From Zerene cesonia (taxonomy: Eukaryota > Arthropoda > Insecta > Lepidoptera > Pieridae), in assembly GCF_012273895.1 (NCBI RefSeq), contig NC_052125.1, positions 3,534,001 to 3,598,000 on the forward strand: 64,000 bases of DNA, written 5' to 3'. This document shows, one piece after another, positions 23,680 to 35,600 of this stretch. The translations under genes and the position numbers were made by a program. A model generated the notes under the pieces. That model was not told the origin of the DNA and did not search any database. It saw only the letters and a program-made list of their open reading frames with translations. Numbering within the stretch: position 1 is the stretch's first letter; each line of letters begins with the position of its first letter.

Positions 23680-26600
23680 ATGGACACTAAAATGGAAGAC
23701 GCAACCTCGGAGATTAGGAAAAGAAGTTCGGTATGTCTCACAGCTATTAAGTACACCCATATATTATATCCATTCAACCATTATGAGAATAAAGTCTCAA
23801 TAAAATATCATAGGGTTTAACAAACATCTACTGAACTGACAACTTAAATAAAAAAGGTATCGTAAAAATTGGTTCTGCCAATAAAAAGAAATGAGGTAAG
23901 AAACAAAAAAAATAGCGTCGAATTAGTATCCTCCTCCTTTTTTGTTGTCAGTTGAAAATAAGTTCTGGTATTTAAAAATGGAATAAAATTACTTATTTGT
24001 TAAGAGAATAGATGTATTCAGTTATTAAAAAAAAATGACTAATCGACACTTTCAAAGAAAATAACATGATCCTATTATCTAAATACATAAATGAATCAAT
24101 GACATCTCCGAATAAATGACAAATAAAAACTTCCAAAGCATATTTTATAGTGCGAAAATCTTAATTATCTAGCTGCGCCCCGCGGTTTCACTCGCATAAG
24201 TCCGTTTCCCGTAGGAATATCGGAATTAAGTGTTGCCTATGTATTATTCCAGTTGTCCAGCTATCTACGCACCATATTTCATTGCAATCGGTTCAGTAGT
24301 TTTTGCGTGAAAGAGCAACAAACATACGCATACACATACGTCTCACAAACTTTCGCATTTATAATATTAGTAGGATTTATAATATAAGCAGTGGTGGCTC
24401 AGTGGTGAGAACCTCGAACTTCAAAATCGATAAGTCGGGGTTCGAGTCCGGGCGAGCGTGCAGGAAATAAATTGATTTTTCAATTTATCTGCGCATGTGG
24501 ATACCATCAATACTGTTTAAAACGGTGAAGGAAAACATCGTGAGGAAACCGGCATGTCCGAGAATCAAAAGTTCGACGACATGTGACATCTGCCAACCCG
24601 CACTTGGCCAGCGTGGTGGATTATAGCCTGAACCCTCATAGGAGGCCTGTCCCAGCAGTGGGAACATATTTGGGATGATGATGATGATGATATTATTTTG
24701 ATTTTATTTTTTTATTACTCTTTAACAAAAATTGTATAGGAAACTTCATCATCATCAGCCCATATAATATCCCACTGCTGGGATACAGGAACACAGGAAA
24801 CTTAAAAATATATATATTAATAACAAGTAAAAAAAGAAAGAGTACAATTTGTTGGGCGGCCTTATCACTCAGTAGTGATCTCTTCCAGGCAACCCGGGCA
24901 AAAAGTAACAAGCATTAATAGAGTAGGTACTGGCGGGTCGAGAAACAAAATAGAAAAATAACGTACAATATATAGATAATATAATATATACATATACACA
25001 TACACAAATACATAACACATATACGTACAACGAATATTAGTAGGATAGGATAGAATAGGATATTAGGATGGCATACAATAACGTCGCTATAGTACACTCG
25101 CAAGCTACGAATATTTATAATTACTCAGAACATTGTTATAATTACAGAATAACGTATTAAACGTGGCCAAAATCATACGAACACACTAGCTAATGCAAAT
25201 TGTATCACGCCTCACTCATCGAACGTACAAACGTGCTTGCAAACAATGCGATGACACGTACAAATATCGTTATGTTTATAATCTATAATATAATTATTAT
25301 ATTATTACCTACACTGACGTAGATACGTAGGTTTTTATGTAATCTTTAAATCATTAACATTTTATTATATAAACTGTATCCGTTTATTTATTTATTACAA
25401 GATGCTCGTCCCGACTCCGCCCGGATGTCAAGATTCCTGTTTAATATCAAGGGAGCGTTTAATCGGGATAAAAAGTATCCTATCCCCAAGTGATCTCCTA
25501 CCCTTTTTTTTTGTGGGAAAATCTTGCATAGATACCCACGGCCCCGGATATAAAGCCGTGGGTTATGTCGGATTCCTACCGACCAAAACCCCACTGTGTT
25601 CCGTCGAGCCGCTTAAGTGAAGGGGCCACGGGAAGTCAGCTCATACCCTGTCTGTATACTAAATTTCATCAAAAGTTCGTTCAGTTGTTTCACCGTGATT
25701 GACGGACAAACATCCAAACATCCAAACTAACTGACTTTCACATTTATAATAATATTAGTGTGATAGTGTGATAACTGTATCCGTTGTGATACTTCATCCA
25801 TTCTTGTATTAGAAAGAGGCAGCTTATGAATTTGTGAGTTTGTAACGTTGTAGGGGTTTATCTGGATATGCTGAATAGATTTAAAAAAATAGTTTATATT
25901 TTTTCTTTTAGAACTATATTTTATTTTATTAATATCCCGTATCAGACAGGCCGGGATGAGCGACTATCTGATAAATACTTCGACACACTATAATAAACTG
26001 TTTAAGATTACACTTCATATTATTTATTGAAGATGCACACATACATTTTTGGTGTGATAGTCGCCAACGTCCATACCACGTTGAATACACCGGTTCTCGT
26101 CCGATCACCGAAGTTAAGCAACGTCGGGCGCGGTCAGTACTTGGATGGGTGACCGCCTGGGAACACCGCGTGATGTTGGCTTTTTGTTTGTGTTTGCTTA
26201 TTCAAAAATAGTTATTAACGTCATCGCCATAAGTTAATTTATTGACTTTTCTACTTTTTTTAATCTTATAGAAAGCCTACCTAAGCCTATAAACGATTGT
26301 GACATGTTTTAATTCAAATAATTTATAATGTAATGATTATCATACTAATATCAGCACAAAAAAAAATGGTTGCCTGTAAAGTCGGTTTTACGGGCGAAGA
26401 TTTTACGTGACAACGTCTTTTTCTCGGTAGAATATTTATTGATATGAACATTATTAAATTGCACAATAGGAACAAGGAATTGAATGAAAATAAGAATTGC
26501 ACAAATATAATATATTTTGTTTACTAAAAAGACAGAGACAGAGACACAAGCACGCGCCGATTCAATGCGCCTAATTCTCTAGTGCTGCGCGAGCGGCGGA

Positions 26601-29600
26601 CCGATCATAGTTCGGTGACTCATCGTAACGTTACCGGGCGTTACACTTTTTCATGAGTGACCCCGAGCCGCAACCTAATTTAAGACGTTGTCACGTCAAA
26701 AACAAAGAAGAAATACAAATACATTATTATATACAAAATTCGTCGCACATGGTGTAGAAAGTGACTGTTAAAAATGGAAATCGTTTTTCGAAAGTTACCT
26801 TGACTCATACTCTAATCAACATAACAATTTCTATTGATATCCTTTTATGAGAAAGGCGGCCAAAACTGTAGATTTAACGAAATATTGTTGCAAAATATGT
26901 TTAGTTCCTTTCACTTTTTATATATTTTCGTCGTAAAATGAATCAAGAAGGAATTGTCTAACAAAGAATGAATAAAATCACGGTAAAAGACTATTTTGCC
27001 GCCATTAAAATCAATATGGTGGCGCTAGCGCCAAAAATGGTAAAATGTAAATACGTAAAGAGAATGTCAAAATCTATAAAAAATAATCTATGAAAATCTC
27101 CGGAAAACTTTAGGTAAAACTAATATTACAGTCGTCTGATTGGACCCTCAAGTCTGTGCCTCAAGCGAAGATCCATTCAACCACAGATAGCATAATTCTA
27201 TACTAGATCTAACTGTCTATACTTTACACCACAGATTGTGCGAAGGTGCGTATTTTGCCAAAACAACGAAAAGGCTGTGGAAGGACTTGATATACTTTGT
27301 TTTTGAGAACTTTTTAAAGAACAAAAATTCAGTGAAACAGAGATAAAGATAAATATTTTAATTGCATGTACTTATATGTTATTCTTCTTGCTCAAAATCA
27401 ATTAGTCTAATGTAAAGTAAACTAAAAGAAATGATCGCTGGTGCGTCAATTACTTCTTGGTGCCTGGCCCATAACTAAAACAAAAACATTTATTTTCTTT
27501 CATCATCCAGAGAAACAACACTTATTTTCAGAGCCCCGCATCCTTTACTTCACTATACCTAGTCCATTAGTTCTTTCCTGACGCTAATCCTTTCCTTATA
27601 TCTTACCATAAAAGCGGGCATTCGCATAGCTCTATCTCTCCGAATGTTCGTGGGCAGTGGTGATCGCTTACCATCAGGCAAACCGCCAGCTCAGTTGCTT
27701 GCTATGACATAAAAAAGTATGAAATAAAATAGAACCAAATATAATGTAAAACTCATTTGGATTCTGTACGCAGCCTTTCTTGAAGTGGTTAAAATACGTC
27801 AATAGACCTTTCTATTCTGGAATTTAAAAGTCGTGTCATTTAAGCTAAATAATTAATAGATTTACAAGCGTATTCAAATGCAATTTCGACACCGTATAGA
27901 ATCGTATTGTTGATACAAATGGTTTAAAAAACAATTGTAATTGCTAAAGTAACAAGAAGCCAATTAAAAGCGAACGATAAAGTTTATAACCGTTGTGCAC
28001 TATCGTTGAATTTCATGGAACATTAGTGGTAACAATTTATAGGTAAAGTCACGTGGTACATAAGTAAGAAATTTCGTAAGTATCCAGTTAGTTATCCAGT
28101 AATTTAAGTAAGTAATCCAGGGTATTGTAGGTATCTGTACTAAATTTCATATACATCCGATCAGTTGTATGCGTGAAAGAATCACAACATACATCGCGAT
28201 TTGCCCCAAACGTTCATGTTTTTAATATTTGTTAAGTATTTATATGTATGATTGCAGAAAACTGATAATGTAGCAGTGGAAATGGCAGAGGCTCAGAAGA
28301 AAAACGGAGACATAAATGGCCAGGTAATGACAATGATTGTACCAGTTGGGTCGCCTTTAGGTCTTTGCAAATGGATTGCCGACTGTACAAAGTGTGAGAT
28401 TTCTACGAATATGCAAGTTTACGACCTTAGTCAGACAATCTTGAAGTAAAAAAACCAATGAGCAAATGAATGAATGAATAACAAATCATTCATTATCTAC
28501 AAAATCATTAAGTACACACTTATGTTCCTTAGATAGTACACGAGTTCTTGGAGTATCATCCAAGTGGATGGCTCGAACAGACCCTTGACAGGATGGGCAG
28601 TTCCACGGACGACTTCATCAAGAAAAACAGTTCTGCTGTGAGGACTATCTCGTTGTTTGTTTTAAACGGATTGGTTTTTGGCTTCTTCTTCGGCTGTTTA
28701 TATTACTGGTTGACTATAAGTGAGTACATATAATTTTGCTATATTTAGTTTCAGTTTATTGGTTAAAAACGTATACTATATTATGTAGCCTTGCTAAGAC
28801 AACCTTCTTATATAATATTAAATTTTATTATGAATTTGTGGACTTAAAATCTGCAACAATTTTAAGATGAAAAACATTTTCTTCAAGATTAAAATACACA
28901 ATATGATTTGAAAAGAAAGTCTCTTAGTAAGTGTTTTTCTGACGCAATTTACTGATAAATTACCGTAATCAGAACCCTTATATTCATTCAATATAAGGGT
29001 TCATATAATCTTAAATTCAATAAATTAAAACTAATGTTATGGAGTTTGACATTATTATTATCAATCACTCACTCACTCACCAACTCATTTCAGGTAAGGA
29101 GCCGCTAGAACTGTGCTTTGGTTTTGGCAGCCTCATAGCCTTACTAAGCATCATCTACTTCTTCCTCATCTACTTCCTGGTGATGAAGAGGTTCTTTGGG
29201 GAGTGGTTCGAGAGAACAGTTTGGGAACCCACCGAGCGGGTGTTGACTGCATTGTGGAAGCACTTGTAAGTTTTTTTTTATGTCATCATCAACAATGTAG
29301 TTGATGGGTCGCCGGATGATAAGCGCTACCACCGCCCATGAACATTTGGAGAGGCGTCAGATCGATTGTAGACCTTACGCCTCTAAAAATAGATTGCCGA
29401 CTATAAATTTGAAAGGGGTTAAGAAAGGACTGACAGAAAAGAACAAAGGAAAGGACTGGGAAGGGTAAGGAATATGAGCCTTTCCCTTCCCCACTCACCG
29501 AACGAAACACAGCAGCATACTACTATTTCACACCGGTCTTCTGTGGTCTTATGGAGTTATGAACGACGTTATGCGACTTATAAAGTTGGTAACTTTAAAT

Positions 29601-32600
29601 TTTTAACAAAGTAAAAATACTGTAGACGATATTGTTGCCAAAATTTTAGTTAAATATACACATTTTTGTAAATTAACGATACGTTTTCAACCTAATTTGC
29701 AATAATTATTAAAAAAAAAGCTAAACTGATAGAACTAGACCAAGTTTAAATGGGACCAAATAAATATTAATTTCACTTATTGTCTCATTTCCAGGTGGTT
29801 CCGTTTGTTGGTCTTCATTGTTGTTATTGGAGCTATAGCATTGTTCCTTTACTTCGACACTAGGGACTCTCCTGAAAGACTGATATCATTATCGGGACTG
29901 GCTTTCTTGCTTCTTATGGGTAAACCCTACTAATATTATAAATGCGAAAGTTTGTAAGAATGTGTGTGTGTTTGTTGCTCTTTCACGCAAAAATTACTAA
30001 ACCTATTGCAATGAAATTTGTTACGTAGACAGCTGGGCAACTGGAATAACATTTTATAACTTTAATTTTTTTTAGTTTTATAGCATTGAAATGCTTTATA
30101 AATGAGAAATTTTTAAAGAATAGAAAAAATTCGATCACGAGGCAGGATTCGAACCTGCGTATCTTGCCTAACCGTAGCAACGCCTAGCCTCTCGGCCACC
30201 CGTGATCCTGCCACAGTAATCGAATTTCTTCTACTCTTTCGGTTTCATGTGCAATTAAATTTAACAAAGGCCGCGTTCCATCGATACAATATTGTAATCA
30301 TTGAAATAATGTTTCGTATTGGTTGTGATGGTTCTTAATCATCTCAATAGATGGCGTGGGGTGCCCCTTAAGCACATGAAACCGAAAGAGTAGAAGAAAT
30401 TCGATTACTGTGGCAGGATCACGGGTGGCCGAGAGGCTAGGCGTTGCTACGGTTAGGCAAGATACGCAGGTTCGAATCCTGCCTCGTGATCGAATTTTTT
30501 CTATTCTTTCAAAATTTTTCATTTTATAACTTTTTATCACTATATACCTAAGGGATACGGACTTACGCGGGTGAAACCGCGGGGTGCAGCTAGTATCTTT
30601 CTAATCGCTACATTGTGTAAAAAAGTCGCTTTCTTTGTCCCTATGTCTCTATGTGTGCTTAAATCTTTAAGCTATGCAACGGATTTAGATGGGGTTTTTT
30701 AATAGATAAAGTAACGCAAGAGGAAGGTTTATATGTATATTACCATCTATTCAACCACTCCGCTTTAATGCGTGTGAAGCCGCGGGTAAAAGACAGTCAT
30801 TAGGATAAACGAACTTTTTGACTGATGTTACTTAGACGAGATGGGCACTATAGACCGCCAAAATCTACCTGTGCTATTGAAAATCTCTCTATAAATAAAA
30901 ATTAATCCCCAAAATTATCGTGACGTCTTAAGCCAGTAATTCCAGAGTGTAAAAAAACAGGGCTTTATAGTTCGTCTAGTGCCATCACTTTTCCACACTG
31001 GAATTAGTACTGCTCTAAGACTTCATGACAACCCCCAGATCCTCGGCTTCCTATTATTTATGAAGTATACATTTTCTCTAGGTTTCCTGTTCTCAGCACA
31101 CCCAGGGCGCATTAACTACCGTAGCGTGATTGTCGGTCTGCTGATACAATTCCTATTTGGGGTTATGTTCATTCGATGGGACACAGGCAGATACGCGTTA
31201 CAGTGTTTCTCTGATAAGGTAGCGTATAACGAATGATAGATACGTAATATATTTATTACTGAACACACAACAGACAAACAAAACAACTAACCATAGTGAT
31301 ATTTTAAGGTCGCCTGATAGAGATTGCTTTTTAGCAATAACATCGCCTTTTCACTCACCATTCTTATTTGATACAATAACACTGTTTGTTTTTGGATTAT
31401 AATATGTATAAATTGTTATCCAAGGTATGTTTTGCTAAATTATATATATGAAATATTTAGATCCACCTAATATTCAAAGTTTGTATTGAATAATTTCTGT
31501 CACTTTTTGATAATAAAGTGATATCATTCGGTTATTAACGGAAAATAATAGTTTGGCAGAGCTTTCTGGTAAGAGAATAAGGTCTTTGCTATGAAAGACC
31601 TGTCCGCGGCATGCCCGCGTGGAATAAGGATATTTTCAAATGATTTAGTGACTGTCTATTTTGCACATAAATATATAATATACAAAGACTACGTCTACGT
31701 AGAATAAAAGTTCCTATATAAGTCAGGTATACCCTGTCTCTATTCCAATTTTCAACAAAATCAGTTCAGAGTTTTCGGTGTGATTGAATATCAATCTATG
31801 TTTTATCCCAAGGGAGCATTTAATCGGGATAAAGATAAAGTAGGCTACTTTTATCCCGATTAAATGGTCCTAAGTCAGCTCATATCCTGTCTGAATACCA
31901 AATTTCATCAAATCCGTTCAGTAGTTTCTAGTTTCAGCGTCATTAACGGACAAACATCCAAACAAACAAACTTCCGTAATATTAGTGTGAAGTGTGATTA
32001 ACCAGAACAAACAGATGGATAAAAACTGCTTCATCATTTAATACCTCATTTATATCTATCTAATCATACTAAATTTAAATATATATTTATTTCAGGTGGC
32101 AACATTTTTGTCATATGGTGTAGATGGCGCATCATTCGTGTTTGGTGATCTGCTTGTTAGAACTGAACAAGTCTTCGCTTTCAGCGTAAGTGTTCTGTAT
32201 TCTAACTAGTACAACCCAGTTCCGCCCGTAGCCATTTATCTCAATTGAAATAATAAAAACTATCCTACCTTTTAAGTTGGATCAAACTACATTTGTGTTT
32301 AATATTATATGACATGGGGAGCAAATTTGATTAAAATCGGTTGAGTTAGAAGTCCATCTTGAAAAAACTACCTAAAAATTAATTTATATACATTACAACT
32401 AGCTGTCCGTGTTTTAAAAGTTAATGGGAAATAATATCACTCTGTATGTGGGAGTCGAGCACGCTTCGGCACGAATTGGGCCAGCCCGCACCGGGGAAGT
32501 ATCACACCCCCACAGAAAACCGGCGTGAAATAGTAGCATGCCACTGTGTTTCGTCCGGTGAGTGAGGGCCGTTTCCTTTTCCTCCCCTGTCCTAGTCCAT

Positions 32601-35600
32601 TCCTTCTTTCCAGTCCTTCCTTTCTTTTTCCCTTACCCCATAAAAGCAGGCAGCGCATTCGCAGAGGTAATACCTTTGCGAATGTTTATGGGCGGTGGTG
32701 ATCGCTTACCATCCGGCGAACCACCAGCGCAGTTGCCGCTACGACATAAAAAAAAACTCTCAAAGGAGCCACTCTCTAGCCTTTTATCTCCAGACGCAAA
32801 AATCACGCTATAAAATCGTTCCGTTGCGATGTGAAAGTAAGATTAAACACAGTTTCGCTCATATAATATTGGTGCGGATTAATACGAAGTGTACAAATTG
32901 TATTTTGAACTACTCTCTTAATTAGTGTTTGCTATAAAATACTCATTCAATCATTCATTCATTCATTCGTTCGTAACTATAAATGAAATTTCCATTTCAG
33001 ACACTCCCCGTGATATTCTTCTTCAGCATGCTGGTAGAAGTTCTTTTCTTCTGGGGTGCTTTGCAGTGGTTCTGTGTTAAACTTGGCCACTTGTTGAGAG
33101 TCGCTACTGGCACCACAGTTTGCGAGAGCGTCATCGCCGTGGGCAATATATTCTTGGGGATGGTGAGTCATCGGTATTATCATCATCATTAACATCATCA
33201 TCATCAATATAAACATAATTTTTTATGATATTTGTAATCATGACTTTTAGTGCTTTTGTTATTGGAACCATTTCGTAACTGGTGTCTGTGTCTTGCGCTT
33301 TATTAAACTAAGAAACAACTACACATCTACCAAAATTGTTTTTTTATAAAATTATTTATTTGTCTGTCGTCCTTGCTTTGATTTTCATTTAGATCATCAT
33401 CAACGCCTTCATTTTTATAATTAACAAGACGATCACCATAGTTTTTTTATCATTATGATGATTCTTCGGAACCATCATCAGTATAATTATGAAAAAACAG
33501 TGAGTTACCGTGAATGAGAGATTGACGGCGCTACACGATCTCTAGTTCTATCTTTTTCCCACTCTGGAATTAGTAATGACTAGCTGCGCCCCGCGGTTTC
33601 AGCCGCGTAAGTTCGTATCCCGTGGGAATATCGGGATAAAAAGTTGCCAATATGTTATTCCATTTTGCGTGAAAGAGCAACAAACACACACACATCCTTA
33701 CAAACTTTCGCATTTATAATATTAGTAGGATTAGTAGGATTAACGAATCTCAATCTCAAACATTTATTTATTCAATTAGTGATTATTATCTTATAGAAGC
33801 ACTTTTGATTCGTCTTAACATAGTTTTAACATTTACCATCGGTTCGGAATGCAGTTTCAACAGCCAAGAGCCGGCAAGAAACTCTGTAGTTGCTCTTTTG
33901 CAATAATGTCAATTTTGAATTTAAATTTTACTTAATATTTACATGACACTGATGATGAAGAACTAACCTGTGGTTCTTAATCGAGAACATTCTATGGCTT
34001 TTCATCTTTAATTTATTCATAAATGATATAATTTAAAAATGTACTTTTCATGTCATATCGTTTTATTCACTTTATTGATTAATGTGTTAATGTTATGATA
34101 ACATTTTCCAGTCAGAATCAGCTCTACTGATAAAACCATATTTACCCTTGCTGACTCCATCTGAATTACACGTAGTTCTCTCATCCGGTTTTGCGACTGT
34201 TTCCGGTTAGTAAGTATTATATTTTGTAATATTTCTTAACATTAAGGTTGATAATAATTAATAATAGAGACGAAGAAATATAATTAGAAGAATAGGCTTT
34301 AATATCGGAGTCGAGCACACTTCGGCACGAATTGGGTCAGCTCGCGCTCGTGAAGTACCACAATCCCAGAGAAAACCGGCGTGAAATAGTTGCGTGTTTG
34401 TACGTCGAGTAGTAAGCCGAAGGCCCGTTTCCTTTTCCTCACCCTTCCCAGTCCATTTCTTCTTTCAATCGTCAATCCCTTCATTATCCCTTACCCCTTA
34501 AAAGCAAGTAGCGCATTCACAGAGGCACTACTTCTGCCAATGTTTATGGACGTTGGTGATCGCTTACCATCAAACGAACCATATGATCGATGAAGGACCT
34601 ATACCTTAATATATAAGTAAGTGAAGTCCCGTGTCCCGTAGTGGGGTATGGGGCAGATGATGTACATCTGTTTCACTGATCGGTTTTCTTTACGGACAAG
34701 TAGGTGATCAGCCTTCTGTGTCCTGCCAGACCGAGACATTTTTTTTTTGTGTACCTTAATATATAAGACATAAGTGAAATATTTATGTTTCAACATTATA
34801 CCCCATTAATATTTAATGTACACAAACATGGCCCCAATGTCGACGAAGTACACAATGCTCCGCTCTTCCATAACCTAAACTTAAGTGGCTTAGGTGTATC
34901 TACCCCTCCAGCCAAGTACAATTACTCCTCCCCCTTCTTACTCAACTATATTCACCTTTACCATAACTATTAAGCATAACACTATCCTCCCCCCAGGCAC
35001 CATCCTAGCCGCATACATAGGCTTCGGTGCATCCCCCGCGCACCTAGTCACCGCTAGCGTCATGTCCGCGCCCGCTGCGGTGTGCTACGCCAAACTCCTG
35101 CTGCCTGAAACGCGACGATCGCTCACACGAGTCGATAATATACAGCCGGTGGAAAGGTATGGGCTTTCTAGTTCTTTACATTTAGACATAGACACAGACA
35201 AACATTTATTCAAACCCAAGTTTGAAGTGCCTGTAATATTTTATGCGATATCAGGATAATTAAATAAAGCTTATTGCTTCCGGATGAAACGCTTTTTTAA
35301 TTTATTGCATTGTAATGTTATTTTTGTGAGTATAAGTTATTGGTGAAGCTGCGGCAAATCTTTACAATTTGCAGTAAAACCTATGAATAACTTTTTGTTA
35401 ACAGAACGTTTGCAACCGTATACTCGGTTAAGGCTTTCCAATAGAACCGAGGACAAACATAAAAGTTGTTTAAAATAATGATGATAATAGGGACGTTCAT
35501 GACATTAAAAGTACTGATGACATTAATGATATAAATGAAATTAGTGGTGCTAATGACATTGATAGTAATAAAATGAATGATATTATAATAATCTTTACAC

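Noticed and set aside
28537..28719. Alternative acceptor (ATAG) four bases into transporter exon 3
   Set aside because: It would break the reading frame; the acceptor ending at 28532 keeps phase 0 and gives IVHEFLEYHPSGW.
30417..30491. Functional tRNA gene
   Set aside because: The 3' acceptor side has two extra bases and the base before the anticodon is not U. An inverted twin sits nearby and deleted copies exist elsewhere, so it is a tRNA-like repeat.
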